A stretch of 20,486 nt of DNA from a virus. Of the stretch, positions 1-5,132 are shown in pieces; within the stretch, counting starts at the first letter, position 1, and the number at the start of each line of letters is the position of its first letter. The translations under genes and the position numbers were made by a program. The notes beneath the pieces were generated by a model. That model saw only the letters and a program-made list of their open reading frames with translations, made no database searches and was not told the DNA's origin. Where the stretch lies: positions 1-20,486 of the IMG/VR virus record IMGVR_UViG_3300025889_001185. One strand, 5' to 3'.

Positions 1-2
1 GG

Positions 3-34
3 TATCGCAGAGGCGCTTTTTTCGCCTAGCGATA
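3..34. repeat. Inverted repeat (hairpin) at left edge
   Basis: TATCGC (3-8) pairs with GCGATA (29-34), and AGGCG (11-15) pairs with CGCCT (23-27). A small internal bulge separates the two stems and the loop is CTTTTTT. It lies beyond the last gene of the leftward operon, so it could be a transcription terminator or a processing hairpin. However, the T-run sits in the loop and not after the stem, so a standard rho-independent terminator is not shown. Confidence 0.4.
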
Positions 35-41
35 GAATTTT

Positions 42-85
42 GCTCACCTAAACGGCAATCAACATGAAAGCCGTTCAAGATGAGC
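42..85. repeat. Second inverted repeat downstream of leftward operon
   Basis: AACGGC (51-56) pairs with GCCGTT (70-75) across a 13-base loop. An outer GCTCA (42-46) / TGAGC (81-85) pair extends the stem across an internal loop. It begins 9 bases beyond the stop of the helix-turn-helix gene. It is probably a 3'-end structure of the leftward transcript. There is no T-tract, so terminator activity is not established. Confidence 0.35.
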
Positions 86-93
86 AGGAGGAT

Positions 94-360
94 TTACCAG
101 TTAAGTTGGAAACCGGAATCGGTTCGTTTGAAGGTTTGTGGCTTTGGGGGTTTTTCGGGGACGATAATTGGTTCTTCGACTACCGGCTGTGGCTTGGCGA
201 CCTTCTTGATCCTGCTGGGAACGCCTTCTCGAAATAGCTGGTTGTTGATAATCTTGCTGATTTGGCCCTGTGTGATTTTGTACTTCTTGGCCAATAGCTT
301 TTGCTTGGTCCCTAAAGTCCTGTATTCGAGCCTGATCTTGTCTGCCGTCTCTAGATTAAT
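94..360 (-). CDS. Small helix-turn-helix-like protein, possible ATT start
   Basis: This small, probably DNA-binding protein is the last gene of the leftward operon. From ATT at 360 it would be 88 aa; from TTG at 294 it would be 66 aa. The N-terminal half (about residues 4-40) has the spacing of a resolvase-type helix-turn-helix: a helix with KIRLEYRTLGTKQKLLAKKY followed by a recognition-like helix in ITQGQISKIINNQLF. The C-terminal half is rich in Pro and Lys and looks unstructured. I favour ATT because AAGGAG lies 7 bases upstream, whereas TTG has no ribosome site and would cut the helix-turn-helix in half. The ATT overlaps the stop of the preceding 50-aa gene. Function is unknown; a regulator or a DNA-binding accessory protein is inferred from the motif alone. 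Confidence 0.55.
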   Translation of the reverse strand: MNLETADKIRLEYRTLGTKQKLLAKKYKITQGQISKIINNQLFREGVPSRIKKVAKPQPVVEEPIIVPEKPPKPQTFKRTDSGFQLNW

Positions 361-508
361 TGCTTTTCTCCTTCATGTTAATTGAACCAGCTCGCTTGAG
401 GTTCTTGTGCTTTCGATTGTTCTCGCACCAGGGACAGCTTCCGTGACTTCGACAAGACTTGTCAAGCGCCTTGGTGCCAGTGTATGGCTTCTTTTTGCTT
501 CTGCTCAT
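356..508 (-). CDS. 50-aa Cys-containing small phage protein
   Basis: This 50-residue protein starts MSRSKKKPYTGTKALDK and has CRSHGSCPWCENNRKHKN in the middle. The Cys and His spacing (C-x3-H-x2-C-x2-C) suggests a small metal-binding knuckle. It is very basic, consistent with nucleic-acid binding. I recall similar short basic proteins as common unnamed phage genes. An AGAGG ribosome site lies upstream of the ATG. The gene overlaps the 3' end of the methyltransferase by 47 bases in another frame, and its stop overlaps the likely start of the helix-turn-helix gene. Its first 20 bases are identical to the first 20 bases of the 58-aa gene at 1845. Function unknown. Confidence 0.7.
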   Translation of the reverse strand: MSRSKKKPYTGTKALDKSCRSHGSCPWCENNRKHKNLKRAGSINMKEKSN

Positions 509-1667
509 TTTTAATCCTCTCGTTTAATGTTATCCATGCCTTTGCAGCAGTCTGAGGCACTACTCCGTTTCCCAAGAGCCTAATGCGGTCCACCCTGTCG
601 GGACACCCATCAACCACTCGACCCAGTCTGGGTTCAGGTGGCCACTTGTTGAGTTCTCCGCTTGATACTCTGCTCGCGCTAGTTGATCTAGTCGCTTGCG
701 CTCTGTACCGTCTGGGTTCTTCGATGTCGTTGCCATCCCTGGCGCGTCTTTGTAATCCCTCGCTGATGGTGTTGGCCAAGTCTGGCGGTAAACCGCCGCC
801 ACATTGAGATTCTGCATACAGTTGTCCCTTTGTAGATGCTCCCTGCCTGTCACGCTGCGGTAATCCCGCGATGCCGGTGTCGGCCAATACCTCGGAACCA
901 GATGCTGCCAATCCCCCGCTGCCACATCCATCAGGTTCTTTGGCCCCTTTGTGTTGGCGTTCTTGTTGGGCGCTTCCATCCCAACAGTTGGGGTCGGAAC
1001 CGAGTACCGCTGCACTACTGCTACCTGCTGACTCAGGCCGTACTGAGCGTTCCTCCATGTCACCTTGTCGTACATCCGCTCGCCCAACCTGGGCGGCTGA
1101 CCGTCCTTCGTTTGCAGGCGGTCTATCGTTATCCCAGGCTCCTGCGCTGATGGAGTTCGCCATAATATAGACGCGCTTTCGCTGGTGAGGCGCACCGACT
1201 TCAGCCGCTGAGAATATTCCCCACGTTGCTTGATAACCTGCTCCTTCCAAGTCGCCAATGACCTCTCTGAGTCCAAGCGATATGTGTCCTTCGACGTTTT
1301 CAAAGAAACACTGAACAGGTCTAATTGATCTGATGTGGTCGAGGATGTAGGGCCAAAGATGTCTGGGGTCTTCTGTTCCCAGTCGCTTTCCTGCCGCTGA
1401 AAACGGCTGGCACGGGTATCCTCCAGTAATGATGTCAACGCAGTCTCGAAAGAGGTGCGCTGGGAAGGTTTTAAGATCCGTGAAGATAGGCGCTGGAACC
1501 AACTCACCCGATTCCATCTTTGAGACCAAGTTCGCAATGGCGAAGGCTTCGATCTCCACATAACACAGGACTCGATGCTTGACCCCAGCAAGGTCAAGTC
1601 CTCTTTCGATGCCAACATATCCCGCGCAAAACGCGATGACAGTGGGTAATTTCTTGGTAATATCCAC
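462..1667 (-). CDS. C5-cytosine DNA methyltransferase (Dcm type)
   Basis: This enzyme would transfer a methyl group from S-adenosylmethionine to carbon 5 of cytosine in DNA. Phages commonly use such enzymes to evade host restriction. Family motifs are in order: FCAGYVG (about 13-19, AdoMet binding), GGYPCQPFSAAGKR with catalytic Cys86, FFENVEGH (122-129), QRKRVYI (162-168), and GNGVVPQ (366-372) near the C-terminus. Length from GTG at 1667 is 401 aa. I chose this start because the 58-aa gene stops one base upstream and GAGGAG lies about 10 bases before it; TTG at 1694 is the other option. Residues about 172-340 are rich in Ser, Gly, Gln and Arg, with repeated 'LADT/LANT' segments. This is where another frame also looks coding. 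Target sequence cannot be predicted. There is no restriction enzyme nearby, so an orphan methylase is likely. Confidence 0.92.
   Translation of the reverse strand: MDITKKLPTVIAFCAGYVGIERGLDLAGVKHRVLCYVEIEAFAIANLVSKMESGELVPAPIFTDLKTFPAHLFRDCVDIITGGYPCQPFSAAGKRLGTEDPRHLWPYILDHIRSIRPVQCFFENVEGHISLGLREVIGDLEGAGYQATWGIFSAAEVGAPHQRKRVYIMANSISAGAWDNDRPPANEGRSAAQVGRADVRQGDMEERSVRPESAGSSSAAVLGSDPNCWDGSAQQERQHKGAKEPDGCGSGGLAASGSEVLADTGIAGLPQRDRQGASTKGQLYAESQCGGGLPPDLANTISEGLQRRARDGNDIEEPRRYRAQATRSTSASRVSSGELNKWPPEPRLGRVVDGCPDRVDRIRLLGNGVVPQTAAKAWITLNERIKNEQKQKEAIHWHQGA
489..509 (-). repeat. 21-base direct repeat, copy A (start of 50-aa gene)
   Basis: This stretch is identical to 1826-1846 and covers the ATG and the first codons of the 50-aa gene (MSRSKK...). 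The two genes share nothing recognisable beyond this point. Confidence 0.8.
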
Positions 1668-1678
1668 ACTAACTCCAC
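560..1678 (-). CDS. Long overlapping frame inside the methyltransferase gene
   Basis: A second frame, +1 relative to the methyltransferase and on the same strand, is open for 372 codons. It does not look random. It has a Trp-Pro motif repeated four times (WRTPSAQEP at 173, VPTPTVGM at 227, WPTPASRDYR at 265, WPTPSARDYKDAPG at 301). It also has SLKTSKDT, RGEYSQRLKSVRLTSES and a C-terminal LNPDWVEWLMGVPTGWTALG (348-367). I recall 'WPTP-x-x-RD' plus 'LNP-x-(F/W)VEWLMG-x-P-x-GW' from phage and bacterial proteins linked to cytosine methylases, but could not search. The protein-like part starts near residue 119. No start codon in this frame has a good ribosome site, so expression could require internal initiation or a ribosomal frameshift from the methylase. 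It may also be an untranslated relic. Stop at 560-562. Confidence 0.4.
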   Translation of the reverse strand: MELVWILPRNYPLSSRFARDMLASKEDLTLLGSSIESCVMWRSKPSPLRTWSQRWNRVSWFQRLSSRILKPSQRTSFETALTSLLEDTRASRFQRQESDWEQKTPDIFGPTSSTTSDQLDLFSVSLKTSKDTYRLDSERSLATWKEQVIKQRGEYSQRLKSVRLTSESASILWRTPSAQEPGITIDRLQTKDGQPPRLGERMYDKVTWRNAQYGLSQQVAVVQRYSVPTPTVGMEAPNKNANTKGPKNLMDVAAGDWQHLVPRYWPTPASRDYRSVTGREHLQRDNCMQNLNVAAVYRQTWPTPSARDYKDAPGMATTSKNPDGTERKRLDQLARAEYQAENSTSGHLNPDWVEWLMGVPTGWTALGSWETE

Positions 1679-1845
1679 TCCTCAAGTATCTCAATCAGCT
1701 TGCCGCTTTTAATTATCGGCATCCCGTTTTCGTTGTTCAGCTTGACCTTAACCCTTGCACCGATCATGCCGCCGCTCATCACAAACTCAGCAATTAAGCG
1801 TTTTATGATTTCAGATTCGATTTCTTTCTTTTTGCTTCTGCTCAT
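1669..1845 (-). CDS. 58-aa hypothetical protein, MSRSKKK start
   Basis: This 58-residue protein lies directly upstream of the methyltransferase. Its ATG overlaps the TAA of the 75-aa gene (TAATG), and its TAG ends one base before the methylase GTG, so all three are probably translated in a coupled way. There is no clear ribosome site of its own. It starts MSRSKKKEIESEIIKRLIAE, a basic then amphipathic helical stretch. A beta-like centre (GARVKVKLNNENG) and an acidic end (KLIEILEEWS) follow. I do not recognise the family. The constant position next to the methylase could mean a shared role, but this is speculation. The N-terminal seven residues match the 50-aa protein at the DNA level. Confidence 0.65.
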   Translation of the reverse strand: MSRSKKKEIESEIIKRLIAEFVMSGGMIGARVKVKLNNENGMPIIKSGKLIEILEEWS

Positions 1846-1846
1846 T
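1826..1846 (-). repeat. 21-base direct repeat, copy B (start of 58-aa gene)
   Basis: Identical to 489-509. It covers the ATG and first codons of the 58-aa gene, so the two copies bracket the methyltransferase gene in the same orientation. Confidence 0.8.
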
Positions 1847-2072
1847 ATTTGTACGGTCTTAATTGGTGTAGCGAGCAATCAGTCATCTCGCACAACTTGA
1901 TTTCCATGCGCTGGCCACAGGTGCAGTCCCAGCACTTGGCGTTGATTGCTAACCTAAGCGATTTAGGATTTGCTTTAGCCTTCTCTTCAGGGTTCCTCCT
2001 CGAGGCAGTCGCAATGATTTCGCCAGACTTGACCTTTCTGTTATACTCTTGTAACTTGCTGATATTATTCAT
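1845..2072 (-). CDS. 75-aa protein with four-Cys motif
   Basis: This 75-residue protein has a basic N-terminal half (SRRNPEEKAKANPKSLRLAI) followed by NAKCWDCTCGQRMEIKLCEM and TDCSLHQLRPYK. Five Cys residues spaced C-x2-C-x-C-x8-C-x4-C suggest a small zinc-binding fold. I recall a widespread phage and proteobacterial small-protein family with the same layout ('NP-x-SLR-x-AI-x-x-C-x-x-C ... C-x-L-x-x-x-RP'), with no known function that I can name. AGGAG lies 5 bases before the ATG. The gap to the upstream 74-aa gene is 8 bases. Its stop overlaps the next gene's ATG by one base. Confidence 0.75.
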   Translation of the reverse strand: MNNISKLQEYNRKVKSGEIIATASRRNPEEKAKANPKSLRLAINAKCWDCTCGQRMEIKLCEMTDCSLHQLRPYK

Positions 2073-2080
2073 ATTTACTC

Positions 2081-2305
2081 CTATATCATTCCAGCAGAAT
2101 GAAGTTGCTCATATTTGTCGTTATCATCCCATTCACTGCGCTGCTCTTCCCAAATATCGCTAATTAGCTTTGCTTGGGCGGCTAAGTCATAGACCATCTG
2201 TGCCAGATCAAGATCGATACCAGCATCAAGGTTGCTGCGTATCTCAAATATGCAATCATCTATTTCTGATAATGCTTCCTCGACTTTCTTTGGTGTTGTT
2301 TTCAT
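2081..2305 (-). CDS. 74-aa acidic helical hypothetical protein
   Basis: This is the first gene of the leftward operon. An excellent ribosome site (GAGGAGGT) lies just upstream of the ATG. The 74-residue product is acidic (KVEEALSEIDDCIFEIRSNL, then IWEEQRSEWDDNDKYEQ) and predicted by eye to be nearly all helix, with no signal peptide or membrane segment. It has no motif that I recognise. As the promoter-proximal gene it should be the best expressed of the leftward set. Confidence 0.65.
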   Translation of the reverse strand: MKTTPKKVEEALSEIDDCIFEIRSNLDAGIDLDLAQMVYDLAAQAKLISDIWEEQRSEWDDNDKYEQLHSAGMI

Positions 2306-2374
2306 GCTACCTCCTCAAGTAGTAAAACATCAATCATATTGTTGATATACTATATAATCACAAAGGAGACATAC
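2306..2374. promoter_or_regulatory. Divergent intergenic region, likely promoters
   Basis: These 69 bases separate the leftward accessory operon from the rightward packaging and structural operon, so at least one promoter is expected here. The centre is very AT-rich. TATAAT at 2353-2358 is a perfect -10 hexamer for the + strand, 17 bases before the small-terminase ATG, and AAGGAGA (2362-2368) is that gene's ribosome site. No convincing -35 lies at the right distance. On the - strand, TATGAT (near 2332-2337) is a possible -10. An imperfect dyad, TGAT...ATCA, flanks the AT core and could be an operator. All of this is motif-level inference. Confidence 0.4.
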
Positions 2375-2806
2375 ATGGCAAGTACTGGTGGAGTTAAATT
2401 AGGTTCAACCTATGACGAGGCTAGAACGCGCAAGATAAACGCTGAGGCCGAGATCTCAGAGCTTGAGCTAGAAAAGATTAAAGGCGCTTTGGTCCTTGCT
2501 GAAGACGTTGCCAAAGCCTGGATGGACGTTCTTGGTGCGCTCAAAGGCAAACTGTTATCAATACCAACCAAAGCGGCTCCAATCGTTGCGGCAGAGTCTG
2601 ATGCTGCGATGTGCCAATCTATCCTCGAAGACACCATTAATGAAGCACTTCAAGAGTTAAGCAACTATGACCCTAAAATCAACGCTGGAAAATCGAAACC
2701 TTCTGAAACAGCATCTGAAGACGGCAATGATGACTCTTCAGCCACCACCAAAGTTAAGCGTGGCAGAGTGGGCAGACCAACGAAGACGGCTAGACTCGCA
2801 GACTAG
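2375..2806 (+). CDS. Terminase small subunit (Nu1-like)
   Basis: This is the DNA-recognition subunit of the packaging motor, which binds the phage genome end and recruits the large subunit. From ATG at 2375, with AAGGAGA 6 bases upstream, it is 143 aa. An in-frame ATG at 2339 has no ribosome site. The helical core (TYDEARTRKINAEAEISELE, then LVLAEDVAKAWMDVLGALKG and a long helix to LQELSNYDP) matches the part of Nu1-type proteins that follows the helix-turn-helix; the usual N-terminal helix-turn-helix itself is missing. The tail (about 103-143) is acidic, then basic, with KRGRVGRPTK resembling an AT-hook. The last 80 bases overlap the large-subunit gene in another frame. Position directly before a gpA-type terminase supports the call. 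Confidence 0.8.
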   Translation: MASTGGVKLGSTYDEARTRKINAEAEISELELEKIKGALVLAEDVAKAWMDVLGALKGKLLSIPTKAAPIVAAESDAAMCQSILEDTINEALQELSNYDPKINAGKSKPSETASEDGNDDSSATTKVKRGRVGRPTKTARLAD

Positions 2807-4529
2807 CTCAGAGCCTGGAAGGTGGTATACATCTCGCAGTGAGTATCAGAGAGGCATGATGGATGCCTGCTCAGATCCGAGAAACAAAGAGGTTGTAATC
2901 ATGGCGGGTGCCCAGCTAGGCAAATCAGAAGTTTTGCTTAACATAATAGGCTACCATATCGATAATGACCCTGCGCCCATTTTGATGCTCCAGCCTACAG
3001 AATCAATGGCCCAAGCCTTCTCGAAAGATCGAATTGCTAATGGCTTACTGCGAGCAACGCCATGCCTGTCTGGTAAAGTTAAAGACCCAAGGGCAAGAGA
3101 CTCGAACAACACTACGCTGCACAAGATCTTTCCAGGCGGCTCATTGAGCTTGGTTGGTGCCAATAGTCCAGCAGGGCTTGCCAGTCGCCCTATTCGAGTC
3201 TTGTTGGTGGACGAATTAGATAGAGCGCCAGCATCTGCCGGTTCCGAGGGTGATCCACTAAACCTAGCGAAAAAGCGTACATCTACGTTTTGGAACAGGA
3301 AAATCGTTATTGTCAGCACTCCAACAAATAAAGGTGCCAGCAGGATAGAAGAAGCCTATTTGAACTCAGATCAGCGCAAATACTACATTCCATGCCAGCA
3401 TTGCAAAGAATTTCAGGTTTTGAAGTGGTCAAATGTGAAGTGGCAGGACAATGACCCAAAGACTGCAAAATACATGTGTGATTCATGCGGCTCGCTGTGG
3501 GATGAAAGTGACCGCCGTTGGTCTGTTAGGAATGGTGAATGGCGAGCCAATAAAGAGTTCAAGGGAATTGCTGGGTTTCACATCAGTGGAATGTACAGTC
3601 CATGGACGCCTCTCGCGGATGGTGTTACAGAATTCTTGACTGTTAAGAAGAATCCCGAGCAGCTTCGAGTCTGGGTTAATACATATTTAGGCGAATCATA
3701 TGAAGAAAAAGGTGAAGCAATCGATCATGGCGCATTAAATGACCGAAGAGAAGATTTCGACGGAATAATACCAGAAGAAGTTATATTTCTGACATGTGGT
3801 GTCGATGTCCAAGATAATCGATTAGAGCTGTCTGTGATTGGATGGGGCAGGGATTACGAGGCATATGTTATTGAGCATATAACACTGTATGGCGACCCAT
3901 CTACGCCACAATTGTGGACAACATTAGATTCTCACCTGTTTAAGATGTATGAAGCTGTAAATAATAAGCAAATGCCGATTAGAGCTACATGCATAGACTC
4001 AGGTGGACACTTCACAAATACTGTATATTCCTACTGCAAAAAGCATACAGGCAGGAGAGTATTTGCAATTAAGGGTGTTGGTGGTGAAGGCAAAGGTATT
4101 GTTGGACGGCCAACCAAAAACAATATAGGTAAATGCCCATTATTTCCTGTAGGCGTCGATACTGCCAAAGACTTGATATTTGCTCGATTGAGAATTACCG
4201 AAGAGGGTCCAGGATATGTGCATTTTAGCGATAAACTGGATGATGAGTATTTTTTACAGTTAACGGCTGAAAAAGTTGTTACTAAATATCATCGCGGATT
4301 CAAAAAAAGAATGTATATCAAGTCAAGACCGAGGAACGAAGCTCTTGACTGTATGGTATATTCTATAGCGGCTTATGCTATAATAAATATAGATGTCAAT
4401 AGTTTGGCTGATAGGCGCGATAATGATGTTGCTGATGAGCCTGAAATTCAGCAAGAACAGCGCACAAAGCCTGTTGCAATGCCTTTTGTGCCGAGAACTG
4501 GTTCAGGCTTTGTAAATTCGTGGCGATAG
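2727..4529 (+). CDS. Terminase large subunit (lambda gpA type)
   Basis: This is the ATPase and nuclease that cuts concatemeric DNA and pumps it into the prohead. From ATG at 2727 it is 600 aa, close to lambda gpA (641). The N-terminus PPPKLSVAEWADQRRRLDS and SEPGRWYTSRSEYQ is typical of the family. The Walker A-like loop is AGAQLGKS (60-67) and Walker B is VLLVDELDR (158-166). A zinc-binding pair CQHC / CDSC (223-254) follows. The nuclease domain begins CGVDVQDNRLELSV with Asp360 and continues with CIDSGGH and ALDCMVYSIAAY, which supply further acidic residues. The start is uncertain: ATG at 2667 would add 20 residues, and both overlap the small subunit. The 2727/2730 pair agrees best with the family N-terminus. 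Confidence 0.95.
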   Translation: MMTLQPPPKLSVAEWADQRRRLDSQTSSEPGRWYTSRSEYQRGMMDACSDPRNKEVVIMAGAQLGKSEVLLNIIGYHIDNDPAPILMLQPTESMAQAFSKDRIANGLLRATPCLSGKVKDPRARDSNNTTLHKIFPGGSLSLVGANSPAGLASRPIRVLLVDELDRAPASAGSEGDPLNLAKKRTSTFWNRKIVIVSTPTNKGASRIEEAYLNSDQRKYYIPCQHCKEFQVLKWSNVKWQDNDPKTAKYMCDSCGSLWDESDRRWSVRNGEWRANKEFKGIAGFHISGMYSPWTPLADGVTEFLTVKKNPEQLRVWVNTYLGESYEEKGEAIDHGALNDRREDFDGIIPEEVIFLTCGVDVQDNRLELSVIGWGRDYEAYVIEHITLYGDPSTPQLWTTLDSHLFKMYEAVNNKQMPIRATCIDSGGHFTNTVYSYCKKHTGRRVFAIKGVGGEGKGIVGRPTKNNIGKCPLFPVGVDTAKDLIFARLRITEEGPGYVHFSDKLDDEYFLQLTAEKVVTKYHRGFKKRMYIKSRPRNEALDCMVYSIAAYAIINIDVNSLADRRDNDVADEPEIQQEQRTKPVAMPFVPRTGSGFVNSWR

Positions 4530-4538
4530 GATAAATTA

Positions 4539-5132
4539 ATGGCTAACGCTTTTGATCCAACAGAAGCCCCCGAGGGCGAGCCTTCAAGCATTGTTGTGGG
4601 CGACTTTCTGCAATGGAAAAGATCAGACATATCTAAAGATTACCCTACCTCAAGTGGATATACAACAGAATATGTTGCAAGAATAACTGCTGGCGGGTCA
4701 TCTGAAATCAAAATACCCCAATCTGTTTCATCAACAGATGATTATTACTTATTTAGTGTATCAAGCGACATAAGCGCAGCTTTCTTGCCAGGGTCTTATC
4801 ACTGGCAGCTAGAGCTTACGCAAACATCGTCAAGCAATAGAATTGTCGTTGATTCTGGCGACTTTTTTATTGTTGCAGACATGGACAATAACCAAGCTGA
4901 TGCAAGAATCCATGCTGAGATAATGGTAGCAAAGATTGAAACCATTTTGCAGGGCAAAGCTGACTCAGATGTCGCCAATTACTCGATAGCTGGTCGATCA
5001 TTGACCAAAATGTCATTCAAGGACTTGATGGATGCTCGCGAATACTACAAGCGCGAGGTTACCAAGTTGAAAAATGATGAACTATTAAAGCGCGGCAAGT
5101 CTGGCGGTTCGACGATACGAGTAAGATTCTGA
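4539..5132 (+). CDS. gpW-like head-tail connector with extra N-terminal domain
   Basis: The C-terminal 75 residues of this 197-aa protein resemble lambda gpW, the small protein that closes the packaged head and lets the tail attach. They show ARIHAEIMVAKIETILQGKA, SIAGRSLTKMSFKDLMDA, then REYYKREVTKLKN and a basic end. This is gpW's helix, beta-hairpin, helix layout, and the gene sits exactly where W lies in lambda, between A and B. The first 120 residues are extra: beta-rich, with VVGDFLQWKRSDISKDYP and YHWQLELTQTSSSNRIVVDS, possibly an immunoglobulin-like or jelly-roll fold. I recall this two-part architecture in other phages without a firm name. It starts 9 bases after the terminase stop. 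Its TGA overlaps the portal ATG. Confidence 0.65.
   Translation: MANAFDPTEAPEGEPSSIVVGDFLQWKRSDISKDYPTSSGYTTEYVARITAGGSSEIKIPQSVSSTDDYYLFSVSSDISAAFLPGSYHWQLELTQTSSSNRIVVDSGDFFIVADMDNNQADARIHAEIMVAKIETILQGKADSDVANYSIAGRSLTKMSFKDLMDAREYYKREVTKLKNDELLKRGKSGGSTIRVRF

Noticed and set aside
80-385. 101-codon + strand frame at the left edge
   Set aside because: It is antisense to the helix-turn-helix and 50-aa genes, which have better start signals and recognisable patterns; the upstream hairpin would overlap its start.
836-1170. Two + strand open frames of about 100 codons opposite the methylase
   Set aside because: They are antisense to a clear methylase gene, lack ribosome sites and show no family pattern. 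Long antisense frames are expected in this G+C-rich, two-frame stretch.
489-1846. 21-base repeat as phage attachment site
   Set aside because: It encodes gene starts within an operon and no integrase is in sight, so a coding or recombination-seam reading is simpler.
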